Assembly (NCBI GenBank): GCA_041649015.1
Contig: JBAZNU010000002.1
Location: forward strand, 186,001-250,000
Length of the DNA: 64,000 bases
Source: Ignavibacteria bacterium
GTDB taxonomy: Bacteria; Bacteroidota; Ignavibacteria; Tepidaquicellales; Tepidaquicellaceae
Direction: 5' to 3'
The position numbers were made by a program, and so were the translations under genes. This document shows positions 17,767-26,600 of the stretch, one piece after another (position 1 is the stretch's first letter; each line of letters begins with the position of its first letter). The notes beneath the pieces are model-generated. The model searched no databases and was not told the origin of the DNA. It saw nothing but the letters and a program-made list of their open reading frames with translations.

Positions 17767-18849
17767 TCAGAATTTCTTAAATAAGTAAAGAAGGTTGCTT
17801 ACATCTTCGAATTTGTGCATAGGGAAGTTACCGATACGGATGTGTTTGTTTTTATAATCTGCATAACCGCTGCTCACAACAAAATCGTTGTACTCGAGTT
17901 TAGAAAGTATTTTATCCGTATCAACATTTGATTCAAGAACTATAGTTGTTTTTGATCGTAAGTCTTCATCTTTAACGAACGGTTTAATGTTAGGATGTTT
18001 ATCAAAGAAACTATAAATCAAGTTTGCTTTCTTCAGGGTCTCCTCTCTAATAATATCGAGACCTTTGGAGTACAAATCATTGCATACACGACCCAGTAAA
18101 TAGATTGCAGTGATGTTAGGAGTCATAGTAGTCTGATTCTTATCAGCATTAGCGGCAAGCTTCACGAAACTGTTATATGAGCCTATGTTTAATCCTTTTC
18201 CGGAAAGAGATTTCGATTTCTCAATAAGGTTTTTCCTGCAAATTATAACGCCAAGTCCGGGAGGCAGACCGAATCCCTTTTGAACAGAGAAAAACAGAAG
18301 GTCAATATAAGAATAATCAAACTTGTAATAAGGAATTGAAGTAACAGCGTCAATTGCTATAATAATATGAGGGTTAACCTGCTTCAGTTCATATAGTTTA
18401 TCGGTATTAAATACAGTACCTGTACTTGTTTCGTTATGTGTAATGCATAACATTTCAGTTTCTTTTGGTATGTCGATACTGTCATAATTAAAACTCTTTC
18501 CGAAATCAGATTTGGCGCATACGGGATACTTTCCGAGCGCTTTTGCAATATCGAAATATCTTTGAGCAAAATATCCGTTAATGAAATGGAATGATTTTTC
18601 GGCAACCAGACTTTGCAGTGAGCGCTCCATACATTCTGTTGCGGATGACAGGAAGAAAACGTAGAAGTCGTCCGGTATTCCGAGTAGTAATTTAAGGGAA
18701 TTTACGGTATGAGAGTTTATTTCTTCGAATTCTGCAGAGCGGTGAGAAACCGAAAACAAATTATTTTCTACAGCTTCTTTGTAGTAATCCAGTATTCCAT
18801 CTGAGAGTTCAGTAGGACCGACAGTGAAATATTTTTTTCCTATAGTCAC
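17767..18849 (-). CDS. Class V aminotransferase, phosphoserine aminotransferase-like
   Basis: The 360-residue PLP enzyme has the start FTVGPTELSDGI and the VSHRSAEFEEI motif shared by SerC and alanine-glyoxylate aminotransferases. THNETSTGT, IAIDAVTS and the PLP-lysine segment FSVQKGFGLPPGLG follow. The pattern is nearest to SerC-type phosphoserine aminotransferases, which would place it in serine synthesis, but the family also includes serine-pyruvate enzymes, so I give no gene symbol. It lies directly upstream of rarA. Confidence 0.85.
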   Translation of the reverse strand: MTIGKKYFTVGPTELSDGILDYYKEAVENNLFSVSHRSAEFEEINSHTVNSLKLLLGIPDDFYVFFLSSATECMERSLQSLVAEKSFHFINGYFAQRYFDIAKALGKYPVCAKSDFGKSFNYDSIDIPKETEMLCITHNETSTGTVFNTDKLYELKQVNPHIIIAIDAVTSIPYYKFDYSYIDLLFFSVQKGFGLPPGLGVIICRKNLIEKSKSLSGKGLNIGSYNSFVKLAANADKNQTTMTPNITAIYLLGRVCNDLYSKGLDIIREETLKKANLIYSFFDKHPNIKPFVKDEDLRSKTTIVLESNVDTDKILSKLEYNDFVVSSGYADYKNKHIRIGNFPMHKFEDVSNLLYLFKKF

Positions 18850-18859
18850 TAATTGACAA

Positions 18860-19762
18860 TCAATTTAATTTATTGATGAATGATTTAACAATATAATTGT
18901 ATTCATCAATATTTTCAAGATGATGACTATGAGAACAATCTTTCATAACAACAAACTCAGAATCAGGAATTGTTTTACTGTATCTTTCGACAATGTAAGG
19001 AGCCGCTTCGTCATATTCGCCACAGGTAAAAAGGACGGGGATAGAGATATTATTAAGTTCATTAGTTCTGTCATATTTCATTAGCGAGCCTGTTCCCGTA
19101 AATTCACTTGGTCCCCACATATAGTTATAAATATTTGCATTCATTTTTCCAAATGTTTCTAATAACAAAGGATGCCAAGGATTCATACGGCAAAGATGCA
19201 GATTGTAGTAAAAGTTCATTGCATCAATATACTTTTGATTTGTGAAGTCTTTTTTATCTTCATATTCAATTATTGTATTCCTAATGTTTTCAGGCAACAT
19301 AGGAAGATAAGAGCGAGCCCCCTCGATGAATAATTCCGCACTTACAGGCGGACCAGATAATATTAAAGCTTTAACCTTTTGAGGAAATAACAAATGATAT
19401 TCGAGAGCTAGAACAGTACCCCATGACTGTCCGAGAAGAATAACCGAGTCATATTTTAAATGCTCGACAAGCAGGTTCAGTTCATCAGTATATCTTTCAA
19501 CAGTCCAAAGAGAATTATCAGAAGGTTTATCAGAGTTACCGCAACCGAGCTGGTCGTAAAAGATGAGGGGTCTTTCAGAAGAGAGTGGAGTCAATGTTAG
19601 CAAATAATCGTGACTGCCACCGGGACCGCCATGAATGCAGATAAGCGGAGTACCTTGTTTTTCTGTACCGATAATTTTGTACCAAATCTTACCGCCTTTA
19701 ACATTACAAAAACCGGTTACTTCGGAGATGTTTTGAGCATTCATAGAATTAAAAATAAACAA
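18860..19762 (-). CDS. Alpha/beta hydrolase, proline iminopeptidase-like
   Basis: The 300-residue alpha/beta hydrolase has the HGGPGG oxyanion motif, FYDQLGCGNSDKP, the nucleophile elbow GQSWG and a final catalytic His in DCSHSHHLE; an Asp in CGEYDEAAP completes the triad. These features match the S33 prolyl aminopeptidase family. The start is 19762, or the second Met at 19744 (MNAQNISEV). There is no clear signal peptide, although MFIFNSMNAQ could be the end of a lost one. The substrate specificity is unknown. Confidence 0.87.
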   Translation of the reverse strand: MFIFNSMNAQNISEVTGFCNVKGGKIWYKIIGTEKQGTPLICIHGGPGGSHDYLLTLTPLSSERPLIFYDQLGCGNSDKPSDNSLWTVERYTDELNLLVEHLKYDSVILLGQSWGTVLALEYHLLFPQKVKALILSGPPVSAELFIEGARSYLPMLPENIRNTIIEYEDKKDFTNQKYIDAMNFYYNLHLCRMNPWHPLLLETFGKMNANIYNYMWGPSEFTGTGSLMKYDRTNELNNISIPVLFTCGEYDEAAPYIVERYSKTIPDSEFVVMKDCSHSHHLENIDEYNYIVKSFINKLN

Positions 19763-19821
19763 CAGGGTTTAAAAAGTAAATACCGTAAAATCCCTTTTCA
19801 TAACAAGAGAGGATAAAGTTG

Positions 19822-19893
19822 AGCGGGAGACGGGGATCGAACCCGCGACGTCGACCTTGGGAAGGTCGCATTCTACCGCTGAATTACTCCCGC
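19822..19893 (-). tRNA. tRNA-Gly (anticodon CCC)
   Basis: On the minus strand a 72-nt cloverleaf starts GCGGGAG and pairs with CTCCCGC. The D-arm contains TTCAGCGGTAGAA. The anticodon stem CGACC/GGTCG encloses TTCCCAA (anticodon CCC, codon GGG), and the T-arm has GGTTCGAACCC. The discriminator is U, as usual for bacterial tRNA-Gly; CCA is not encoded. Confidence 0.95.
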
Positions 19894-19991
19894 TTATGAT
19901 TAAAAATAAAGAAGTTAAAATTAAATTACTATATAATAATAAGTGAATCATAGTGCGTTTTTTGTTTTTGCAGAGATTATTAATTTAATTT

Positions 19992-20438
19992 ATGGAAACT
20001 ATATTTAGTTTACTTTATACAGTTCTTGCTTCAACAGTCTTTGCATTATTTGATTATTTTGGATTTAATATAAGTTTGAAGAAAGGGTGGGCAGAATTCA
20101 ACAAGGATAGAGGATACAGGGTTGTGCAGGGATTGTTTCAATTATTCTTGACCATTCTGTTATATTATATTTCGGGATGGAGGGCTGCGATTGGATTTAA
20201 TATAATCTGGTGGACGTGGGGATGCGATTTTCTTTACTATCTATACTGTGAAATGTTTAATTATGGAAATGACAGGGGGAATTTCAAGAAAGAAGTAAAA
20301 AGTAACGGTGTGAAATGGGCTTGGTGGACTCCTTATGGTCTTTTGTTTACTAAGAAGGGTGATGTGATTATGTATAGGAAATTGGTGTGGCAGGCAGTAT
20401 TGGGTACGCTTGCAGCGGTTATATTGATACTGGCGTGA
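19992..20438 (+). CDS. Predicted integral membrane protein of unknown function
   Basis: The 148-residue protein has about four hydrophobic helices: near residues 2-22, 42-60, 64-80 and 128-147. Between the third and fourth lies a Trp-rich loop (NGVKWAWWTPYGLLF). I recognise no family. The gene sits between tRNA-Gly and queF in the same direction as queF, with a 68-bp gap. The consistent coding frame and membrane topology support a real gene. Confidence 0.65.
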   Translation: METIFSLLYTVLASTVFALFDYFGFNISLKKGWAEFNKDRGYRVVQGLFQLFLTILLYYISGWRAAIGFNIIWWTWGCDFLYYLYCEMFNYGNDRGNFKKEVKSNGVKWAWWTPYGLLFTKKGDVIMYRKLVWQAVLGTLAAVILILA

Positions 20439-20506
20439 ATGATATAGTTTATTTTATTTGATTCCAGAAATAAGTAAATTAAGAAAAATAAATAATAATA
20501 TAATAA

Positions 20507-20884
20507 ATGAAGAATAAATCGGTATTAGATAAGAAAAAGATTGCGTTACTGGAAACATTTGAGAACTCGCATCCGATGAGAAATTATGTGATTGTACATC
20601 AGACAGATGAGTTCACTTCGGTATGTCCAAAAACGGGTCAGCCTGATTTCGGGACGATAATTATTTCGTATGTAGCTGATAGAAAGTGTGTTGAGCTTAA
20701 ATCACTGAAGTTTTACCTTCAGTCATTCAGGAATGAGGGTATATTTTATGAGAACGTTACAAACAGGATACTGGATGATTTGGTTTATGTGCTGAAGCCG
20801 AGGTGGATGGAGGTGAAAGGAATATATTCGAGACGCGGGGGACTGTTTACTACGGTGGTTGCAACGCACGGAAAAAAGAGATAA
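20507..20884 (+). CDS. queF: NADPH-dependent 7-cyano-7-deazaguanine reductase
   Basis: The 125-residue unimodular QueF reduces preQ0 to preQ1 in queuosine biosynthesis. The active-site Cys lies in SVCPKTGQPDFG (about residue 45) followed by the catalytic Asp. The QueF motif ELKSLKFYLQSFRNEGIFYE lies near residue 65-84, and the late GIYSRRGG loop is conserved. queC is encoded about 5 kb downstream, but queD and queE are not in the window. No preQ1 riboswitch is visible in the 68 bp upstream. Confidence 0.95.
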   Translation: MKNKSVLDKKKIALLETFENSHPMRNYVIVHQTDEFTSVCPKTGQPDFGTIIISYVADRKCVELKSLKFYLQSFRNEGIFYENVTNRILDDLVYVLKPRWMEVKGIYSRRGGLFTTVVATHGKKR

Positions 20885-20903
20885 AACAAAGAGGAAACAT
20901 TCA

Positions 20904-22577
20904 TTGAAAAAGATATACACACCAAAGTTATGGACAGCTCTCAAGGAAGGATACACAAGAGATAAGTTTTTTTCAGATTTATCTGCGGGTGTTATTGTCG
21001 GGATAGTTGCATTACCGCTTGCAATAGCATTTGCAATAGCGTCGGGTGTAAAGCCGGAACAAGGACTCTATACAGCTATTATTGCCGGATTTTTGGTTTC
21101 ACTACTTGGAGGCAGCCGAGTTCAGATAGCTGGTCCGACCGGTGCATTCATAGTAATAATATACGGCATAGTACAGAAATACGGTTATGACGGTCTTGCA
21201 ATAGCAACATTTATGGCAGGAGCGATACTTGTATTAATGGGAATAGCCCGACTTGGGACACTATTAAAATTTATACCATATCCTTTAGTAGTTGGATTTA
21301 CGAGCGGAGTTGCCGTTATAATATTTACATCGCAGATAAAAGATATGTTCGGATTACAGATAGCCGAGCTTCCAGCAGACTTTATTTCGAAGTGGGTAGT
21401 TTACTTCAAGGAATTCACAGCAATTAATTACAATGCACTACTTATCGGCGGCATCTCGCTTTTAATTCTTATTTTCTGGCCGAGAGTTTCTCATAAAATA
21501 CCATCGCCGTTAGTTGTGATAATTGTCATGACAGTTATAGTGCAGGTATTTGACATAAAAGTGGATACAATACAGAGCAGGTTTGGAGCAGTACCTAATT
21601 CGTTACCAACACCTCATATACCGAATATAACGCTGGATAAGATAATGGGGGTGTTTTCTCCGGCGGTGACTATAGCATTACTGGGAGCGATTGAATCGCT
21701 GCTTTCAGCATCAGTAGCAGATGGTATGATACGTTCAAGGCACCGTTCTAACATGGAACTAATAGCACAGGGAGCAGCTAATATATTCTCTCCTTTATTC
21801 GGCGGGATTCCTGCAACGGGTGCGATTGCAAGAACAGCGACTAATGTTAAGAACGGAGCAAAAACACCAATATCCGGAATAATTCATTCAGTTGTTTTAT
21901 TGTTAATAATGTTATTCTTTGGCAAGTGGGCGGCACTGATACCGATACCTGCATTATCTGCGATACTCATTATAGTATCATACAACATGAGTGAGTGGCG
22001 TTCATTTAAAAAACTTTTAAGAAGTCCAAAGAGTGATATAATAATTTTGATAGTAACTTTCATACTAACAGTAGTAGTTGACCTAACTGTTGCAATAGAG
22101 GTAGGAGTGGTACTTTCGGCGTTATTCTTTATGAGGAGAATGGCAGAAGTATCACAGGTGAATGCAATAACAAAAGATATAAAGGATGAATTAGAGGACA
22201 AGTATGACAGCGACGAAGGCGATATAAAGTTACCGGAGGGAGTTGATATATTTGAGGTACACGGCTCGTTATTCTTCGGAGCAGTGGAGCAGTTCACGGA
22301 ATCATTGCGACCTGTGGAAAAGAAGCCTAAATATTTAATACTTGAAATGAAGCATTTACTGCTTATAGATGCGACCGGATTGAGAGCGCTTGAGGACCTT
22401 GAATCAACTTTAAAGGTTCAGAAGACAAAGTTCCTCATATCAGGTTTGCACAAGCAACCGTTATTTGCGATGGTACAATCGGGTATACTGGATAAAATAG
22501 GAGATGAGCATTTATTCGGCAGCGTAATAGAAGCTTTAGCTTATATTGAAGAGAATAATACAAAAGCAAATAAATAA
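20904..22577 (+). CDS. SulP-family anion transporter with STAS domain
   Basis: It is a polytopic SLC26/SulP permease (about 11-13 helices) followed by a cytoplasmic STAS domain over the last ~110 residues (EVHGSLFFGAVEQF, LLIDATGLRALEDLE). The early DLSAGVIVGIVALPLAIAF motif is the SulP signature. The frame extends back to a TTG at 20859 inside queF, but the TTG at 20904 follows a GAGG site by about 9 bases and avoids the overlap, so I start there; no ATG is available. SulP proteins move sulfate, bicarbonate or carboxylates; the substrate is undetermined. It lies just downstream of queF. Confidence 0.9.
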   Translation: MKKIYTPKLWTALKEGYTRDKFFSDLSAGVIVGIVALPLAIAFAIASGVKPEQGLYTAIIAGFLVSLLGGSRVQIAGPTGAFIVIIYGIVQKYGYDGLAIATFMAGAILVLMGIARLGTLLKFIPYPLVVGFTSGVAVIIFTSQIKDMFGLQIAELPADFISKWVVYFKEFTAINYNALLIGGISLLILIFWPRVSHKIPSPLVVIIVMTVIVQVFDIKVDTIQSRFGAVPNSLPTPHIPNITLDKIMGVFSPAVTIALLGAIESLLSASVADGMIRSRHRSNMELIAQGAANIFSPLFGGIPATGAIARTATNVKNGAKTPISGIIHSVVLLLIMLFFGKWAALIPIPALSAILIIVSYNMSEWRSFKKLLRSPKSDIIILIVTFILTVVVDLTVAIEVGVVLSALFFMRRMAEVSQVNAITKDIKDELEDKYDSDEGDIKLPEGVDIFEVHGSLFFGAVEQFTESLRPVEKKPKYLILEMKHLLLIDATGLRALEDLESTLKVQKTKFLISGLHKQPLFAMVQSGILDKIGDEHLFGSVIEALAYIEENNTKANK

Positions 22578-22601
22578 TATTATTAATTTAAACAAAGAAT
22601 T

Positions 22602-23993
22602 ATGGACTACAGAGTAGAGCATGACACAATGGGTGAAGTAAGAGTTCCTGCGGAAAAGTACTGGGGAGCGCAGACCCAAAGGTCAAAAGTGAACTTCACA
22701 ATCGGTGCACAACTAATGCCGAAGGAAGTTATTTACGCTTTCGCGATATTAAAGAAAGCAGCTGCAATGGCGAATCATGAATGCGGTGTACTTCCAAAAG
22801 AAAAGATGGAACTGATTGGGAAAGTATGCGATGAAATATTAAACGGAGAGCTTGATGACCAGTTTCCGCTTGTTGTATGGCAAACGGGTTCGGGCACGCA
22901 GTCGAACATGAATGTGAATGAAGTAATAGCAAACAGGGCACATGTTTTGAGCGGAGGAAAGCTTACGGACGAGAAGAAAGTTTTACATCCAAATGACGAT
23001 GTAAACAAATCACAATCTTCGAACGATACATTTCCGACTGCGATGCACATTGCGGGATACAAGATGATAGTTGAGAACACAATTCCAAAGGCAACGAGCT
23101 TGATGAGGACGCTTAAAGAGAAGTCGGAGAAGTTTATGGACGTTGTGAAGATTGGGAGGACACATTTAATGGATGCCACACCGCTTACTTTAGGACAGGA
23201 GTTTTCAGGATATGTATCACAGGTAGACCACGGACTAAGGGCGATAAAGAATTCGCTTGCTCATTTGTCAGAGCTTGCACTGGGCGGTTCTGCGGTTGGC
23301 ACGGGTTTAAACGTTCCTAAGAATTACGATGTGATAGTTGCAAAGTACATTTCAGAGCTGGCGGGTCATCCTTTCAAGACGGCGGAGAATAAGTTTGAAT
23401 CGCTTGCTGCTCATGATGCGATGGTGGAATCATCGGGAGCAATAAAGACTCTTGCTGTCAGTTTGATGAAGATTGCAAACGACATCAGGCTGCTGGGTTC
23501 CGGACCGAGAAGCGGAATAGGGGAGTTAATAATTCCCGAGAATGAACCGGGTTCATCAATAATGCCGGGGAAAGTAAACCCGACACAGGCGGAGGCGATG
23601 ACGATGGTATGTGCGCAGGTGATAGGCAATGACGTCGCGGTAACGACGGGGGGAATATACGGACACTTTGAGCTGAACGTGTTTAAGCCGGTGATGATAA
23701 CTAACCTGCTGCATTCGGCGAGGCTGCTGGGAGATGCATGCGACTCATTCAATAAACATTGTGCAGTTGGAATCGAGCCAAACTATTCCATTATAAACAG
23801 ACATGTAGAGAATTCACTTATGCTCGTGACTGCATTGAATACACACATTGGTTATGAGAAAGCGGCAAAGATTGCTAAGAAGGCACACAAAGAAAACAAG
23901 ACATTGAGGGAAACTGCTCTTGAACTTGGATTTTTGACTTCCGAGGAATTTGATAAGTGGGTAGTACCGAAGAATATGGTTGGAAACCTTTAA
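22602..23993 (+). CDS. fumC: Class II fumarate hydratase
   Basis: The 463-residue fumarase interconverts fumarate and malate in the TCA cycle. It has the family start RVEHDTMGEVRVPAEKYWGA, the active-site region SSNDTFPTAMH and TGRTHLMDATPLT-like GRTHLMDATPLT. The signature loop GSSIMPGKVNPTQAEA lies near residue 318. The length is typical of the iron-independent FumC class. The start is 24 bp after the SulP gene, which it may follow in transcription, and a good terminator ends the unit. Confidence 0.96.
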   Translation: MDYRVEHDTMGEVRVPAEKYWGAQTQRSKVNFTIGAQLMPKEVIYAFAILKKAAAMANHECGVLPKEKMELIGKVCDEILNGELDDQFPLVVWQTGSGTQSNMNVNEVIANRAHVLSGGKLTDEKKVLHPNDDVNKSQSSNDTFPTAMHIAGYKMIVENTIPKATSLMRTLKEKSEKFMDVVKIGRTHLMDATPLTLGQEFSGYVSQVDHGLRAIKNSLAHLSELALGGSAVGTGLNVPKNYDVIVAKYISELAGHPFKTAENKFESLAAHDAMVESSGAIKTLAVSLMKIANDIRLLGSGPRSGIGELIIPENEPGSSIMPGKVNPTQAEAMTMVCAQVIGNDVAVTTGGIYGHFELNVFKPVMITNLLHSARLLGDACDSFNKHCAVGIEPNYSIINRHVENSLMLVTALNTHIGYEKAAKIAKKAHKENKTLRETALELGFLTSEEFDKWVVPKNMVGNL

Positions 23994-24020
23994 AACAATA
24001 ATAAAATAAGAAACTTAACA

Positions 24021-24048
24021 AACAGGAACAGAAATGTTCCTGTTTTTT
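24021..24048 (+). terminator. Rho-independent terminator after fumC
   Basis: A perfect 10-bp stem (24021-24030 with 24035-24044) with a GAAA tetraloop is followed by a T run. It is 27 bp past the fumC stop. Confidence 0.93.
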
Positions 24049-24120
24049 ATTGGTGAACTGGACGCAACTGAGGAATAGTTTAGCTTTCATCGAGGATTTG
24101 TCGAGAATGAACTTGATATA

Positions 24121-24164
24121 AAGTGAACAGGAAGTGGGTTTGAAGTGGACTTTAAGTGGGTTTT
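24121..24164 (+). repeat. Four tandem 11-bp repeats, consensus AAGTGGRNTTT
   Basis: Consecutive units AAGTGAACAGG, AAGTGGGTTTG, AAGTGGACTTT and AAGTGGGTTTT repeat with an exact 11-base period, close to one helical turn. A further AAGTGAACGA occurs at 24431. The phase would put each copy on the same DNA face, as in arrays of regulator sites; binding is inference. Confidence 0.7.
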
Positions 24165-24552
24165 GAGATATTTGATATTCAGACTATTTTGTTTTATGTA
24201 AAATCTGAATTATTTGCGAAATCTTTAAATAATTACTTGAATGCATGAAACACTCATATTTTAAAGAGCATAGAGCACATCTAAAAATAACTGCAAATTA
24301 AATCCCGAATTTAGAGAATACGGGATAAAGCAATTATCCTTCGTTAGAATAAAATAGGAATATTTTTTGTAAAAGTCAAGGGAAATTTCAAAATAAATTA
24401 GCATCGGACAGTAAACAGAACATTCAATAAAAGTGAACGACATATTACGACAGAAATGTATAAGATTGATTATGGAATTTAGGAGGAGACAGAAAATAAA
24501 AAATAATTGGAAAGATACTTGGAAAGGTATTTTATAAATCTTAATAAATCAC

Positions 24553-24560
24553 TAATTTTG
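24553..24560 (+). promoter_or_regulatory. Candidate promoter element TAATTTTG
   Basis: The TAATTTTG octamer lies 41 bp upstream of the CoA-transferase ATG, at a plausible distance for a Bacteroidetes-type -7 element. No clear -33 box is found at 19-21 bp. Confidence 0.33.
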
Positions 24561-24601
24561 CAGATAGAAATTTTTACCAAAAACATTAATTTCCTCGAAG
24601 A

Positions 24602-25915
24602 ATGTATAAACTCAATTACGCCAGTAAAGTAGTATCAGCTGAAGAAGCGGTAAAAGTAATAAAATCAAATGATTACGTACACATCCATGCAAACAGTGCA
24701 TATCCTGACGTTTTAATAGATGCAATGACTGACAGGTATAAAGAGTTGGAAAATGTAAAGATAGGTCACCTGACGACATTTCACAAGGCGCCATACGTTG
24801 ACCCGAAAATGGAAGGACATTTTACGCATCATGCATTGTTTTGTTCGGGTAACGTAAGAAAAGCCGTAAATGAAGGGCGAGCAGATTTTTATCCTGTTTT
24901 CTTATCGGAAATAGGTTGGTTGTATGAACTTGGTAAACTTAATGTTGATGTATGCATGCTGCATTTATCACCGCCAGACGAGCACGGATACTGTTCTTTT
25001 GGTGTCAGCAATGAGGTTACAAAAATTGCGGCAGAAAATGCGAAGGTAATAATTGCACAGATAAATCCAAAGATGCCGAGGGTATTAGGTGACAACTTTA
25101 TACATGTAAGCAAGATAAAATACATAGTTGAAATTGATGAGCCATTGCTTGAAGTTCCGATGGTTGACGCTAACGCAACAGAAGAAGAGAAGAAAATATA
25201 CAGTACGATAGCGGAGTACATATCTTCATTAATCTGCGACGGTGCAACGCTGCAGATGGGAATTGGAGCCATACCAGATGCAGTACTACCGTTTTTGCGA
25301 GAAAAGAAAAATCTCGGAATACATACGGAAATGTTTTCGGATGGTCTGATAGATCTTATAGACATGGGAGTTGTAAACGGCGAGAAAAAAACTTTTATTC
25401 CGAATAAAGTTGTGTCTTCATTCGTTATAGGTACTAACAAAGTTCACGACTACATACATAACAATCCACTTATAGAATTCCGTTCATCAAAGTTTGTGAA
25501 CGACCCAGTAAATATTTCCCGAAATGACAATATGATTTCGATAAACTCAGCGATACAAGTTGATTTAAGCGGACAAGTATGTTCAGATTCGATGGGAACG
25601 AGAATATTTTCGGGATTCGGCGGTCAGGTAGATTTTGTGAGGGGAGCGATGAGGAGTAAGGGCGGTGTATCAATATTAGCATTTGCATCTACGACGAAGA
25701 ATGACACTATATCAAAGATAGTACCGATGCTAACACAGGGTTCGGGAGTAGTAACTACGAGGGCAGACGTACAGACAATAATCACTGAATACGGAATTGC
25801 AGATTTATACGGAAAGACGTTAAGAGAAAGAACGAGACTGCTTATCAACATTGCGCATCCAAAATTCAGGGACGAACTCGAACAAAAAGCACGAGAGTTC
25901 AAGTGGCTCTGGTAA
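24602..25915 (+). CDS. Acetyl-CoA hydrolase/transferase family CoA-transferase
   Basis: The 437-residue CoA-transferase has the two-domain Cat1/4-hydroxybutyrate CoA-transferase layout. Key segments are LSPPDEHGYCSFG, LQMGIGAIPDAVL and the catalytic Glu in HTEMFSDGLIDL (about residue 242). GFGGQVDFVRGA and ITEYGIADLYGKTLRERT complete it. It transfers CoA between acyl-CoA and acetate or a related acid; the acyl substrate is not certain. It ends 13 bp inside the start of queC, so the two are translationally linked. Confidence 0.92.
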   Translation: MYKLNYASKVVSAEEAVKVIKSNDYVHIHANSAYPDVLIDAMTDRYKELENVKIGHLTTFHKAPYVDPKMEGHFTHHALFCSGNVRKAVNEGRADFYPVFLSEIGWLYELGKLNVDVCMLHLSPPDEHGYCSFGVSNEVTKIAAENAKVIIAQINPKMPRVLGDNFIHVSKIKYIVEIDEPLLEVPMVDANATEEEKKIYSTIAEYISSLICDGATLQMGIGAIPDAVLPFLREKKNLGIHTEMFSDGLIDLIDMGVVNGEKKTFIPNKVVSSFVIGTNKVHDYIHNNPLIEFRSSKFVNDPVNISRNDNMISINSAIQVDLSGQVCSDSMGTRIFSGFGGQVDFVRGAMRSKGGVSILAFASTTKNDTISKIVPMLTQGSGVVTTRADVQTIITEYGIADLYGKTLRERTRLLINIAHPKFRDELEQKAREFKWLW

Positions 25916-26598
25916 GGAAACAAAAAGCAATAGTTTTGGTTAGCGGCGGTATGGACAGTTGTCTTACCGCCGCTTACGCTTTTGAAAAATACGAGCCGGC
26001 ATTTTTACATGTAAATTACGGGCAGAGGACTCAGAGGCGTGAACTAAAGGCATTCAACGAAATAGCGAGGTATTACGGAGTAAAGCAAAAGCTTGTAGTT
26101 GATGTTTCACATTTAAAGCAAATAGGCGGTTCTTCGTTAACTGACAGGCATGAGGAGGTTACGAAGGCAGATTTAAAAACTCACAAGATACCGACGAGTT
26201 ACGTTCCGTTCAGGAATGCAAACATACTTGCGATAGCAGTAAGCTGGGCGGAGGTAATCGGGGCGCGAGCGATTTACATAGGTGCGGTGGAGGAAGATTC
26301 AAGCGGTTACCCTGATTGCAGGAAAAGTTTTTTCAGGGCTTACGAGAAAATGATAACGCTGGGAACGAAGCCCGGTTCAGGAATTAAGATAAAGACGCCG
26401 ATTATAAATTTCACGAAGAAGCAGATAGTTGAAAAGTCATTACAGATGAAAGCACCGATTCATTTAACATGGTCATGCTACAAGAGCGAGAGACAAGCAT
26501 GCGGAGAATGCGACAGCTGCGCTTTGAGGCTGCGGGGGTTTCAGCAGGCAGGAAAGAAAGACCCTATTGAATATAAGAAAATCTTAAAGTATCTTTAA
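25903..26598 (+). CDS. queC: 7-cyano-7-deazaguanine synthase
   Basis: The 231-residue ATP-dependent enzyme converts 7-carboxy-7-deazaguanine to preQ0. The PP-loop is VSGGMDSCL (N-terminal), followed by HVNYGQRTQRRE and VPFRNANILAIAVSWAE. The zinc-binding C-terminus has one Cys followed by CGECDSC. It starts at GTG 25903, overlapping the CoA-transferase end by 13 bp. Together with queF it indicates queuosine synthesis, but queD and queE must lie elsewhere. It is probably co-transcribed with the AI-2E permease downstream (2-bp gap). Confidence 0.95.
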   Translation: MALVRKQKAIVLVSGGMDSCLTAAYAFEKYEPAFLHVNYGQRTQRRELKAFNEIARYYGVKQKLVVDVSHLKQIGGSSLTDRHEEVTKADLKTHKIPTSYVPFRNANILAIAVSWAEVIGARAIYIGAVEEDSSGYPDCRKSFFRAYEKMITLGTKPGSGIKIKTPIINFTKKQIVEKSLQMKAPIHLTWSCYKSERQACGECDSCALRLRGFQQAGKKDPIEYKKILKYL

Positions 26599-26600
26599 AG

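Larger units (their letters stand above)
24049..24601. other. Gene-free interval between fumC and the CoA-transferase gene
   Basis: No convincing reading frame is present; the frames here are short and lack family features. It holds the 11-bp tandem repeat at 24121-24164, a weak 6-bp inverted repeat (ATCCCG at 24302 with CGGGAT at 24321) and a TAATTTTG motif at 24553. It could be a long regulatory leader or a decayed gene. Confidence 0.6.

Noticed and set aside
20439..20506. preQ1 riboswitch upstream of queF
   Set aside because: Only 68 bp of very AT-rich sequence without the needed pseudoknot-like C-rich and A-rich elements.
20859..20903. TTG 20859 as start of the SulP transporter
   Set aside because: It overlaps queF and gives a charged leader; the TTG at 20904 has a GAGG site at a good distance.
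24121..24164. CRISPR array
   Set aside because: The 11-bp units are contiguous without spacers.
24889..25440. 183-aa minus-strand frame
   Set aside because: It lies wholly inside the well-supported CoA-transferase gene on the other strand; Ser/Ile/Phe-rich shadow translation.
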